In this document: positions 1 through 8,241 of the stretch, in pieces
How positions within the stretch are numbered: the first letter of the stretch is position 1
Layout: every line of letters starts with the position of its first letter
From: Gammaproteobacteria bacterium
GTDB taxonomy: Bacteria; Pseudomonadota; Gammaproteobacteria; Pseudomonadales; Cellvibrionaceae
Direction of reading: 5' to 3'
DNA: 50,459 nt
NCBI GenBank assembly: GCA_021151625.1
Contig: JAGKWY010000086.1
Location: forward strand, 1-50,459
Translations under genes and position numbers: made by a program
Notes under the pieces: model-generated
What the model was told of the DNA's origin: nothing
What the model saw: the letters and a program-made list of their open reading frames with translations, nothing else
The model's database searches: none

Positions 1-86
1 AGCAATACCTGTGCCAGTATCGCCTTTGAAGCTTAGCAGTGGCTGTGCAGTTTGCGAGGGGAAAAACGATAAAAAACAAAGATGTA

Positions 87-115
87 GAGAAGCTGAGCAA
101 TTTGCTCAGCTTCTC
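87..115 (-). terminator. Long perfect palindrome after fliK, probable terminator
   Basis: Two 14-base arms (87-100 and 102-115) are exact reverse complements around a single central base, so the effective hairpin is a 12-13 bp stem with a tiny loop. It lies 29 bases past the fliK stop. On the minus strand it is followed by a moderately T-rich stretch including a run of six T, so it probably ends the fliE-fliK transcript. I see no convincing gene in bases 1-86; a TTG-started minus-strand frame with a hydrophobic beginning is possible but unsupported. Confidence 0.6.
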
Positions 116-144
116 ATCAAATTGAAATGGAAACGCAATAAAAA

Positions 145-1704
145 CTAGGCGTAATGATCAACCAGACGCGTAGAAACAATTGTGCTTGCTGCAATCGGCA
201 CCAGCTCTTCATCTTCCGCATCATTTGCAGATCCACCAGACCTCCCCTGCTCTCCCTCTTGTTGCTGGGCGAAGGATTTGTCGGAGACATCTACATTAAC
301 CAAATTTAGCCCCTGCTCGGAAAACATTTCACGCAGGCGGTTTAATTGTTGATCCAACGCCTCACGGACTATTGGATGAGGACTGGTGAAGGAAACACTG
401 GCTTGATCCTGATTTACAGTGACTTTGACATGCATAGGACCAAGGTCGGGTGGATCCAAGCGGATTTCAGCAGCACTTACATTCTGTGCCGCCAACCACA
501 GCACCTTCTCACCCACCGCCTGACTCCACTGGGGCTGGCCGACTGTAACAGGCACGCCAGTTTGCACAACAAAACTTCTGGCAGCAGGAGATTGGGCTTC
601 ACTTAACCTCACCAAAGGCTCCGCCAGGGTCGCAGCAGTCAATGCTGGCTTAGCCGGGTCTACAACGGCCGCCATTTTTTCCACTGCAACGTTGGCATCC
701 ATTAATTTACCAAACGCCGCCTTACCGCTCAGGATAAACAAATCCGGATTATCTACAGCATCCACTTCTGGCGGGGTATCTCCAGTTGCTGAAGCGATGT
801 TATCGCCAGCAGCCAGCTCTTGCCCAAGCTGGTTTGCCAAACCGGCTGGCGGGTTACTCGCTACATTCTGCGCTGTTCCGGCAACACTACCTGCCTCTGC
901 GCGCAAACTATTGGTAGCCGAGATCGAAGCCAAGGCAGGAACCACTGGCAACTCAATATTTTCTGTCTCGGACGCAAGCTCAATTGCAGGAGCATCAATT
1001 GCCAATGGAGTAATTACATTTGCTGTCAGCTCAGCAGTAGGTGCTGCCAATGGATTTACTACCGAAGGATCCATATCTGGTGCAACCCCATCAACAGCAA
1101 GCTTTCCCGTTTCATCCGTCGATTCTTCAGCCGTTAAATCCGTTGAAGCAGCATCGCTTAATGATCCCTCCAGTATGTTTAACGGGCTTTTAGTTTCTTG
1201 ATCCGGCGTTTGAATATCTAGCAATATCCCGGTTTCGGCGAGAGCATTCTCTTCACCAGGCTGACTTGCTGGAGCGTCCGACTCCCCGGCTGCAGCGACA
1301 ATATGCTCTGTGTCCTGCTGTTCAAGTTCAGATTCTTTAGCCTGAGAGGGTTGCGCTTCAACCTGCCCCTGAGTTTCAGCAGCTTTTTTTTCTACTGTCG
1401 GCTTTTCAACTACTGACTTTTCCGTTTTACGATTTACGCCAGCACTCACCTCTTTTTGTGCATCTCTTGGCATATTTGTACGAGCGTCAGCAGCTGGCTG
1501 ACGAGGCTCTGCTTTCGCAACAGTTTTGCGCGATGCAGGTTTGGGAGCGGCAACTTCTGGCCGCGCCTGCTCCAGGGCGTTACGAAACTGTTCGCTGCTA
1601 TCAAAGCCAGTATCAGGGCGATTTTTTGCGGATGCAGTTTTGCCAGCAGCCGAATTGGCGCCAGTTGCTCCGAGCAAACTACTGAGAAGGTTGCCATTAT
1701 TCAT
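145..1704 (-). CDS. fliK: Flagellar hook-length control protein FliK
   Basis: FliK measures the growing hook and switches the flagellar export apparatus from hook to filament substrates. The 519-residue product has the expected build: a long low-complexity region rich in Ala, Glu, Thr and Pro (about residues 1-385), then a folded C-terminal Flg_hook domain (about 390-490). That domain contains the hallmark segment LDPPDLGPMHVKV and the downstream region VREALDQQLNRLREMF. The acidic, Gln-rich tail is also typical. It is the last gene of the leftward flagellar operon, 129 bases downstream of the Hpt gene and followed by a strong palindrome. The N-terminus is poorly conserved in the family, so the start (ATG at 1704) rests on reading-frame length only. 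Confidence 0.9.
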   Translation of the reverse strand: MNNGNLLSSLLGATGANSAAGKTASAKNRPDTGFDSSEQFRNALEQARPEVAAPKPASRKTVAKAEPRQPAADARTNMPRDAQKEVSAGVNRKTEKSVVEKPTVEKKAAETQGQVEAQPSQAKESELEQQDTEHIVAAAGESDAPASQPGEENALAETGILLDIQTPDQETKSPLNILEGSLSDAASTDLTAEESTDETGKLAVDGVAPDMDPSVVNPLAAPTAELTANVITPLAIDAPAIELASETENIELPVVPALASISATNSLRAEAGSVAGTAQNVASNPPAGLANQLGQELAAGDNIASATGDTPPEVDAVDNPDLFILSGKAAFGKLMDANVAVEKMAAVVDPAKPALTAATLAEPLVRLSEAQSPAARSFVVQTGVPVTVGQPQWSQAVGEKVLWLAAQNVSAAEIRLDPPDLGPMHVKVTVNQDQASVSFTSPHPIVREALDQQLNRLREMFSEQGLNLVNVDVSDKSFAQQQEGEQGRSGGSANDAEDEELVPIAASTIVSTRLVDHYA

Positions 1705-1833
1705 GTGCTGCTCCAGCCAGGAGTAACGGCAAGGGTTTGCCGCTTACTCATTCAATAACCAGGTTCAGCAGAGGTATTGCAAGGGGGGTGCCAAGACACA
1801 CAAACAGAAGGGATGCGTTTACAAAGCGTGTAG

Positions 1834-2163
1834 CTAAAAAGAATCCAACAGCGATTGGACCAACAAAAACTCCTGCTCTATCGCTTGAACGTCTTCAGTA
1901 AGTCCATGTAGATCACCGGCAAGCGCTTTTTTCTCCAGGGCGGCACACAGGGCGGACAATTGTTTTGCACCCACATTACTGCTGCTACCTTTGAAGCTGT
2001 GTGCTGAGCGACGAATCAGATCGGCATCTGTGCCTTGGACTACCTCATAGAGTTTTTTCAAGCGCTCAGTCGAATCCTGTTTAAACGTTTCAAGCAATAA
2101 ACCAAAGTCATCCTCCATGACTTGCTTTAAGGTATTCAATGTCTCGTAATCCAGATGATCCAT
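1834..2163 (-). CDS. hptB: Hpt domain phosphotransfer protein, HptB-like
   Basis: This 109-residue protein is a single histidine phosphotransfer domain. The phospho-acceptor histidine sits in the motif RRSAHSFKGSSSNVGA near residue 52, followed by the usual Leu-rich helix (LSALCAALEKKAL). Such proteins accept phosphate from hybrid kinases and pass it to a receiver domain. It lies directly downstream of a receiver/PP2C/HATPase protein and a STAS protein. This matches the HptB-HsbR-HsbA relay that controls FlgM and the swimming/sessile switch in Pseudomonas, so the neighbouring receiver is the likely target. The symbol rests on domain content and gene order, not on a database match. Confidence 0.8.
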   Translation of the reverse strand: MDHLDYETLNTLKQVMEDDFGLLLETFKQDSTERLKKLYEVVQGTDADLIRRSAHSFKGSSSNVGAKQLSALCAALEKKALAGDLHGLTEDVQAIEQEFLLVQSLLDSF

Positions 2164-2206
2164 TTATTCACATCTCACCAAGTTAATATTGTCCCTGTCA
2201 GTTACC

Positions 2207-3916
2207 CTAGTCATCACTTATCCAGGAAAAATCCACTTCAGCGATATTGCCACGACCGGAATATTTCACACCCCCGCAGAGCTTTTCTACCAAGGCAATG
2301 CCACGGCCACTATAACCAAATGCCGTTAAATTGTTTGGGGCGCGATTGGCATAATCGAAACCTTCACCACTGTCCTCAATACGCACTTTTAATAATCCAC
2401 CATCTTCGTTGGTTTTATGGGAGATATTAATGCGTACATAACCACTATCAACCTGATTAATACGCTCTTCGCGCAAGCGATAATATTCGGTAAAACCATC
2501 GGGGGTTTGCTTGAGTTCAGAATCAAGTTTTAATACACCATGTTCCAACGCGTTGGTATAAAGCTCAGCCAATATGGTGTAAAGCGTACTGCTAAACCCG
2601 CGTAAGCTGGGCACTTCCATCAATACATTCAACAGCATGGGTAGCGGATCAAATACTTTAAAGCTGGTAGGTTTTACTTCGAAGCGCATAGCCCATTCGA
2701 TATCACTGTTACCGTAACGTTCACTCGCCTCCTTCGCAAATGCGTTCACGCGCTCGGGTTCATCCATGCGAATTTCCAACAGTGACAGATCATCATCTTT
2801 TTCACCGCTGCCGACAAATTGCTGTACGCCTTCAATAATTTCATCGAACAGGCGATTGTGATTTTGATTGCTGGCAAACACACGTTTCAAACGCTCTTCG
2901 CCAAACATCTCGCCGGTTGAGTTGCGCGCTTCATGAATCCCATCAGACCACACAAAAATGCGATCATGCCGCTCCAATTCAAAATATTCACAGTTATCTT
3001 TAAAGGCGCGATTGGATAATACGCCCAAAGGCAGATGCGTAGACTTAACTGGAGTAATACTGCCATCGGCGTGGCGATGCACAAAACAATCTGGAAGGCC
3101 GCCGTTCCATATTTTAATTCTGCGTTTGCGGAAATTAATATCCATCATGACCGCGCAGCAAAAAATCCCTACCGGCAGGATATTTTTCAATTTGCCATTA
3201 ATTTCACGCAGGATATCGGTCATGGAAAACCCTTTGGGAACCATGCCATAAAATGTAGACGCTAACGGCATAGCGCCAATCGCAGCGGGCAAACCGTGGC
3301 CGGTGAAATCGCCAAGTAAAACCATCATACTGCCTGATGGGCGCATGGCGGCAACCAGCACATCACCATTAAATACCGCGAGGGAAGATAAGAAATAACG
3401 GACGTTATTCGCATTTAAACAACCGCTGTGCGCAACATTATCAAACACATGCTTGGCAACTGTTTGTTCTTGTAGCAGGCGATTGTTGTACTGCACAATT
3501 TGATCGCGCTGGGTCAGCATTGTGCTATGCAATTCGCGCATGCGATTGAAAGACTTTATTTTTGCTTGCAGGATGATACGGTTATAGGGCTTGGACAAAA
3601 AATCATCACCGCCAGCATCCAGGCACTGCACCAGTGATTCGGTATCCGATAACGAGGTGAGAAAAATAATGGGAACCAGCTCATCGCCTGCCAGCTCTTT
3701 GATTTTGCGTGCAGCACCAAAACCGTCCAGCTCTGGCATTAGCGCATCCAGCAATACTATGTCCGGACGCTCGGCGGAATATACCTGAATCGCTTCAAGA
3801 CCATTGCAGGCAGAGACAACTGTGTGCCCTTCTTTGCGTACAATACTTTCTAAAATTAACCTGTCAGTATCTGTATCGTCAGCGACCAGAATTTTTAGGC
3901 GACGCACATCATTCAT
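2207..3916 (-). CDS. hsbR: Response regulator with PP2C phosphatase and HATPase domains, HsbR-like
   Basis: Three domains are visible. An N-terminal receiver (about residues 5-120) has the acidic pair in VADDTD, the phospho-acceptor Asp in LLDALMPELDG and the Lys in LSKPYN. A SpoIIE/PP2C-type phosphatase (about 180-370) carries GDFTGHGLPAAIGA and VWSDGIHEA. A C-terminal anti-sigma-type HATPase (about 430-565) carries ELYTNALEHG and EDSGEGFDYA. This is the architecture of Pseudomonas HsbR, which phosphorylates or dephosphorylates the anti-anti-sigma protein HsbA. I chose the ATG at 3916 (569 residues), preceded by a GGAAG ribosome site; an upstream GTG at 3937 would add seven residues. The STAS partner gene is 79 bases upstream and the Hpt gene follows. 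Confidence 0.88.
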   Translation of the reverse strand: MNDVRRLKILVADDTDTDRLILESIVRKEGHTVVSACNGLEAIQVYSAERPDIVLLDALMPELDGFGAARKIKELAGDELVPIIFLTSLSDTESLVQCLDAGGDDFLSKPYNRIILQAKIKSFNRMRELHSTMLTQRDQIVQYNNRLLQEQTVAKHVFDNVAHSGCLNANNVRYFLSSLAVFNGDVLVAAMRPSGSMMVLLGDFTGHGLPAAIGAMPLASTFYGMVPKGFSMTDILREINGKLKNILPVGIFCCAVMMDINFRKRRIKIWNGGLPDCFVHRHADGSITPVKSTHLPLGVLSNRAFKDNCEYFELERHDRIFVWSDGIHEARNSTGEMFGEERLKRVFASNQNHNRLFDEIIEGVQQFVGSGEKDDDLSLLEIRMDEPERVNAFAKEASERYGNSDIEWAMRFEVKPTSFKVFDPLPMLLNVLMEVPSLRGFSSTLYTILAELYTNALEHGVLKLDSELKQTPDGFTEYYRLREERINQVDSGYVRINISHKTNEDGGLLKVRIEDSGEGFDYANRAPNNLTAFGYSGRGIALVEKLCGGVKYSGRGNIAEVDFSWISDD

Positions 3917-3995
3917 AAGATCGCTTCCATACATCACTCACACACAATCATTTAACGAAGGTGGAAACAAACCTTTGCAGGAGAAATTTTGAGCA

Positions 3996-4301
3996 CTATT
4001 GGATATCAAACAGTTGTTCAAAATTGGAAATCAGCAGGATTTTCTTCACATCAGGAGCGCAATTAACAATTTGGATACTGGATTGTTCACCGCCGGCATA
4101 ATCGCGCAGCAGTAACAACATGCCCAAGGCTGAACTATCCAGATAGGAAGTACCCTGCAAATCGACCCGATAATGGGTGGGCGCGTGGGAGAGTTTTTCG
4201 TAGGCGCTACGGAACTCCTGGTGGGAACTAAAATCGAATCGGCCCTGGATATAAATTGTGACTTGATTGCCGTCAGGGGATACAGTTGACGTGATCGCCA
4301 T
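3996..4301 (-). CDS. hsbA: STAS-domain anti-sigma factor antagonist, HsbA-like
   Basis: This 101-residue protein is a lone STAS domain. The conserved segment YLDSSALGMLLLLRDY contains the serine that is reversibly phosphorylated in SpoIIAA-type antagonists. Family knowledge: in Pseudomonas, unphosphorylated HsbA binds the anti-sigma factor FlgM and releases the flagellar sigma factor FliA. Here it lies between fliJ (26 bases upstream) and the HsbR-like switch, so all members except FlgM and the input kinase are in one operon. A clear GAGGT ribosome site precedes the ATG. Confidence 0.85.
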   Translation of the reverse strand: MAITSTVSPDGNQVTIYIQGRFDFSSHQEFRSAYEKLSHAPTHYRVDLQGTSYLDSSALGMLLLLRDYAGGEQSSIQIVNCAPDVKKILLISNFEQLFDIQ

Positions 4302-4327
4302 GTCTTACCTCGTAAAAAAACTTCAGA

Positions 4328-4792
4328 TCATTCCCGGCTCTGGGGCTGCCCGGCCCGGTGTTGCAACTGCAGCGAGCTTAGTTCATCCAGCTCTTTCTGC
4401 AAACGTTTATCCAACAGTAAATCATCTTCGTGTTGCAAACGTTTGATCAAATCCTCAATTGATTTGCGCTTCTGGTGCTTGATCTGCCATTGCTTTTGCA
4501 AGTTTGCCAACATCCCCTGCATACGCACTACTTTGGATTCCTGCTCACTGCAGGCCTCATTCAAGCGATGGATAAAGCTGCTGTAGTTGATCAGGTCATG
4601 GGCAAGTACTCCCTGACGCAAACCGCCCTGGGCATCCAGATACTGTTTGGCATAGTCGCGCAGCTCTTGTAGTTGGCGCTCTTCCTGGGCCAGTTGATCG
4701 CGAAACTGACGCAATTTTTGGGCGGCATCGTCCTCCTGGCGCTCTGCCAGCATCAGCACTACTTTCATGCGTTTTGCGCGCGATTCAGCCAT
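4328..4792 (-). CDS. fliJ: Flagellar export protein FliJ
   Basis: FliJ is the coiled-coil stalk that couples the FliI ATPase ring to the flagellar export gate. The 154-residue product is almost entirely charged heptad-like helix, with the typical opening (KRMKVVLMLAERQEDDAAQ), many Gln/Glu/Lys residues, and no transmembrane segment or conserved catalytic residue. Its length matches the family (about 145-155 residues). Identification depends strongly on position: it follows fliI by 75 bases, as in Pseudomonas. A GAAGG ribosome site lies just before the ATG. Confidence 0.88.
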   Translation of the reverse strand: MAESRAKRMKVVLMLAERQEDDAAQKLRQFRDQLAQEERQLQELRDYAKQYLDAQGGLRQGVLAHDLINYSSFIHRLNEACSEQESKVVRMQGMLANLQKQWQIKHQKRKSIEDLIKRLQHEDDLLLDKRLQKELDELSSLQLQHRAGQPQSRE

Positions 4793-4867
4793 GCACTACC
4801 TTCAGAATTGGGAGTAATTACTACGTATTAAAAATAGCTGATTATTGTTTTTACAATTAAAAATAAA

Positions 4868-6253
4868 TTATCGCTGACGATGCTGAGCGGCTAAGGGGCT
4901 ATTCGCCTTGGTATTAGCCGGAGGCTTGAGAAGGGCTTTAAGATTGGCAATAGATTCGGGCAGATGAACCCCCTGTTTAATACCCTGCTGGATAAACGCA
5001 CGCAGGTGTGGAAAGCGTTCAATCGCCATATCCGTATCAGGGTCTGCTCCGGGTGTGTAAGCACCAATAGCAATCAGATCCCTATTCTGCTGGTACTTGG
5101 CAAGCAGTTGTTTAAAACGCTGCATCATTTTCAGGTGCTCTTCATCCACTATATTTTGCATCGCACGACTGATTGAAGCTTCCACATCTATCGCGGGGTA
5201 AATCCCCTCTTCCGCCAAACGACGCGATAAAACCACATGGCCGTCAAGAATCGCACGCGCGGAGTCAGCAATCGGGTCTTGCAAGTCGTCGCCCTCGGTC
5301 AGTACGGTATAGAAAGCAGTAATAGAACCTTCACCTTCTGCGGCATTACCAGCGCGCTCCACCAATTGGGGAATTTTGGCAAATACCGAAGGCGGATAGC
5401 CCTTGGTTGCCGGCGGCTCGCCAATCGCCAGGGCGATTTCGCGCTGAGCCTGGGCAAAACGGGTTAATGAATCCATTAGCAGAAGTACATTTAACCCCTG
5501 GTCGCGATAGTATTCCGCAATACGGCTGGATAACTGGGATGCGCGCAAGCGCATCAAAGGTGCATCATCGGCTGGGGAGGCCACTACTACCGCGCGGCGC
5601 AAACCCTCTTCGCCGAGGATATGATCGATAAACTCTTTTACTTCGCGCCCACGCTCCCCGACCAATCCGACTACTACTACATCAGCGGTAGTGAAGCGGG
5701 TCATCATGCCCATCAGCACACTCTTACCCACGCCGGAACCAGCCATCAGGCCAAGGCGTTGCCCGCGTCCAACGGTAATCAAGGCATTGATGGCGCGTAC
5801 GCCAACATCCAGAGGTTCGCTAATCGGGTGGCGTTGCAAAGGGTTGATAGCGCTGGGATGAAAGTCCAGAAACTCATCGCCAATCAGCGGGCCCTTACCA
5901 TCCAACGGTTGACCAATACCGTTAACCACCCTGCCCAACAGCTGGGGCCCAATACGCATCCCCATCTGGCTGGACACTGGCACAACGCGCGCGCCGGGCT
6001 GCAAGCCCTCTACTTGTTTGATGGGCATCAGGAAGACTTTATCGCCCGCAAAACCGACCACTTCGGCTTCAATCCGGCGATTATCGCTATTAATAATTTC
6101 GCATTGGCGCCCCACAGAGACATTCAAACCAACGGCTTCCAAAGTTAAACCTACCGCACGGGTAATGCGGCCTTCGGCCTGGGGTTCTGCATAAGAGGGT
6201 TTGCGCGGAGCGTAGCTGCGCAAGCGAGAAGCTATGGATTGACGTTCAGACAT
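4868..6253 (-). CDS. fliI: Flagellum-specific ATPase FliI
   Basis: FliI is the F1-beta-like hexameric ATPase of the flagellar type III export machine; it strips chaperones and energises substrate entry together with FliH and FliJ. The 461 residues include a beta-barrel N-terminus (about 25-100), a Walker A motif GSGVGKS (about residue 173) and Walker B in VLLLMDSLTRFAQAQRE. The T3S-ATPase signature GEPPATKGYPPSVFAKIPQL follows. A helical C-terminal domain carries the family's characteristic YTPGADPDTDMAI. Length and order are normal. The gene starts 6 bases after the fliH stop, indicating translational coupling. No defect is visible. Confidence 0.97.
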   Translation of the reverse strand: MSERQSIASRLRSYAPRKPSYAEPQAEGRITRAVGLTLEAVGLNVSVGRQCEIINSDNRRIEAEVVGFAGDKVFLMPIKQVEGLQPGARVVPVSSQMGMRIGPQLLGRVVNGIGQPLDGKGPLIGDEFLDFHPSAINPLQRHPISEPLDVGVRAINALITVGRGQRLGLMAGSGVGKSVLMGMMTRFTTADVVVVGLVGERGREVKEFIDHILGEEGLRRAVVVASPADDAPLMRLRASQLSSRIAEYYRDQGLNVLLLMDSLTRFAQAQREIALAIGEPPATKGYPPSVFAKIPQLVERAGNAAEGEGSITAFYTVLTEGDDLQDPIADSARAILDGHVVLSRRLAEEGIYPAIDVEASISRAMQNIVDEEHLKMMQRFKQLLAKYQQNRDLIAIGAYTPGADPDTDMAIERFPHLRAFIQQGIKQGVHLPESIANLKALLKPPANTKANSPLAAQHRQR

Positions 6254-6259
6254 ATCAGC

Positions 6260-7105
6260 CTAGTTATCATCAGATTCTATGGGGGCCTGCAATTCAGTGC
6301 GCGAGGGTTCTATCTCGTCCAGCTCATCTTCATCACCCGCTGCCAGCTGTTTGGTGATAAATTGCTCCAACACTGTTTTTAAACGGGAACTCACCGAAAA
6401 ATCCACGCGACTCTCGGGTGTTTCTATTCGGCAGCCACCCGGCAATAATTCAGCATCGCCTAAAAATTTCCAATCCAGTTGTTGTTCCGCCGCATAGGTT
6501 TCTATTGCGGCCAAATCATCCGGATTTAAACATACGCGAATATTTTTACTGCCAACAGGTAATGCATCTATTGCATTGCGCACAAGTTCGAGAATTTGCG
6601 ATGAATCGGTTTGCACTTCGCGCTGAACCACACTTTGAGTTAAGGTGCAGATAACATCCAACAACAAATGTTCCAGGTCATCGTCTTGCGCATCGATAGG
6701 ATTTAACAAGGCATTCGCTAATTTTTGAAAACGCTGCTGCTCCGCCACCAATTGCGCGCGCATTTCCATTAACCCTTGCTGGCGCCCGGCTTCATAACCT
6801 TCGGTATTGCCTTTGGTATAACCTTCTTTGTGCCCCTGCTCAAAACCGTCTTTTTCCGCTGCATCAAAAATCGCCTGCATTTCCTCAGCGGTCATGCCCA
6901 TTTGCACCGGCTGTTCTTCTACCGGGATTTCAACAACTTCAATTTTCTCCTGCTCGCGACGCAATAACCGCTCACGACGTTCACGCGCTTCTTTTTCTGC
7001 GGACGACAATACTCGCCCATTGTCACTGACTGGCGGCAACACCCAGGCGGTAGCTTGTTCAACCGCTTCGGCAGGAATACGGTTGGGTAAATTGGAATCC
7101 GACAT
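6260..7105 (-). CDS. fliH: Flagellar assembly protein FliH
   Basis: FliH binds FliI as a dimer, restrains its ATPase and docks it at the C-ring. The 281-residue product has a charged, Glu/Arg-rich N-terminal half with the glycine-repeat segment of this family (EGYTKGNTEGYEAGRQQG, about residues 93-112), followed by the V-ATPase-E-like C-terminal domain (about 145-250). The tail is acidic. It is longer than E. coli FliH (235 residues) but similar to Pseudomonas-type proteins. It sits between fliG and fliI. The 95-base gap to fliG is wider than usual; I see no gene in it. Confidence 0.92.
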   Translation of the reverse strand: MSDSNLPNRIPAEAVEQATAWVLPPVSDNGRVLSSAEKEARERRERLLRREQEKIEVVEIPVEEQPVQMGMTAEEMQAIFDAAEKDGFEQGHKEGYTKGNTEGYEAGRQQGLMEMRAQLVAEQQRFQKLANALLNPIDAQDDDLEHLLLDVICTLTQSVVQREVQTDSSQILELVRNAIDALPVGSKNIRVCLNPDDLAAIETYAAEQQLDWKFLGDAELLPGGCRIETPESRVDFSVSSRLKTVLEQFITKQLAAGDEDELDEIEPSRTELQAPIESDDN

Positions 7106-7200
7106 ACTTAGGCAATCCCGACAGCACTTATCTCAATCGCATTACACGTTATAAAAATAATGCGCTACAACAAATAGTTCGTAAAACAATGGGCGATCCA

Positions 7201-8241
7201 TTAAACCATTTGATCGCCACCGCCACCCAACATAATTTCGCCGGCATCGGCCATGCGACGCGCGGTAATAAGAATTTCTTTTTGTGCGGCTTCCACATCG
7301 GCCAGGCGCATCGGCGGTTTGGTTTCCAAATCGTCACGCAGCAATTCGGCCGCGCGTTTGGACATATTTTTGAAGATTTTTTCCTTGAGTTCGTCATCTG
7401 CACCTTTGAGTGCAACCACCAATACATCGGAAGACACTTCGCGCAACAGCGCTTGAATTCCGCGATCGTCCACTTCCTTGAGGTTTTCAAACACAAACAT
7501 AAGATCCTGAATCTGGTTGCCCATGTCCTCGTCGATCTCTTTGATACCTTCCATCAATTCCGCTTCGATCGAACCATCCAGGTTGTTCATAATTTCCGCC
7601 GCCACCTTATAACCACCCATAGTTTTGGTTTGCGATGCAGCGTTACCGGAGAATTGTTTTTCCAGAATATCGTTAAGTTCTTGCAGTGCACTGGGCTGCA
7701 CAGTATCGAGGGACGCAACGCGCATCATAATATCGAGGCGTACTTTTTCCGGGAAATAACCGAGAATTTCCGCCGACTGATCCGCATCCAGATAAGCGAT
7801 AACAATTGCCTGGATCTGCGGGTGTTCGTTGCGAATAATATCGGCAACGGAACGCGCCTCCATCCATTTCAGCGTGTCCAAACCAGTGGTGTTGCCACCA
7901 ATCAAGATGCGATCAATCAAACTGTTGGCTTTATCTTCACCCAACGCAGTAACCAGCATTTTACGAATGTAATTGTCAGCACCCACACCCAGGCCGGTTA
8001 AGGTGCGCACTTCATCCAGAAAGTTAGCCAATACCGCTTGCACTTCAGATTGCTGCACGTTTTGTAATTGGGTCATGGCGGCGCCAATGCGCTGCACTTC
8101 TTTCGGCCCCATATGCTTGAGAATTTCCGCGGCGTCAGCTTCACCGAGCGACATGAGTAAAATCGCCGCCTGATCCACATAGCGCATTTTTAGCGCCGGC
8201 TTTGTAGCAACCGCTTTATCGTTGGTGTTTGCATCAGTCAT
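7201..8241 (-). CDS. fliG: Flagellar motor switch protein FliG
   Basis: FliG forms the upper part of the C-ring, binding the FliF MS-ring at its N-terminus and producing torque against MotA at its C-terminus. The 346 residues show the N-terminal domain (AAILLMSLGEADAAEILKHM), the middle domain with the EHPQ motif (IRNEHPQIQAIVIAYL), and the C-terminal torque helix with charged residues (ALKGADDELKEKIFKNMSKR). The gene is intact and of normal length. Its start overlaps by 8 bases the stop of the out-of-frame FliF C-terminal segment, suggesting that in the intact operon fliF and fliG were translationally coupled. Confidence 0.97.
   Translation of the reverse strand: MTDANTNDKAVATKPALKMRYVDQAAILLMSLGEADAAEILKHMGPKEVQRIGAAMTQLQNVQQSEVQAVLANFLDEVRTLTGLGVGADNYIRKMLVTALGEDKANSLIDRILIGGNTTGLDTLKWMEARSVADIIRNEHPQIQAIVIAYLDADQSAEILGYFPEKVRLDIMMRVASLDTVQPSALQELNDILEKQFSGNAASQTKTMGGYKVAAEIMNNLDGSIEAELMEGIKEIDEDMGNQIQDLMFVFENLKEVDDRGIQALLREVSSDVLVVALKGADDELKEKIFKNMSKRAAELLRDDLETKPPMRLADVEAAQKEILITARRMADAGEIMLGGGGDQMV

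Noticed and set aside
1..144. Partial gene at the left edge
   Set aside because: Short readings on both strands (for example a hydrophobic TTG-started minus frame) have no supporting start or motif.
692..1201. 169-codon Ser/Ala-rich plus-strand frame opposite fliK
   Set aside because: Low-complexity complement of the repetitive FliK linker; no start signal.
5621..6148. 175-codon plus-strand frame opposite fliI
   Set aside because: Antisense shadow of fliI; composition mirrors the coding strand and no motif is present.
7189..8001. 270-codon open frame on the plus strand opposite fliG
   Set aside because: It is an antisense shadow of a highly conserved gene, His/Phe-rich as expected for the complement, with no ribosome site or recognisable domain.
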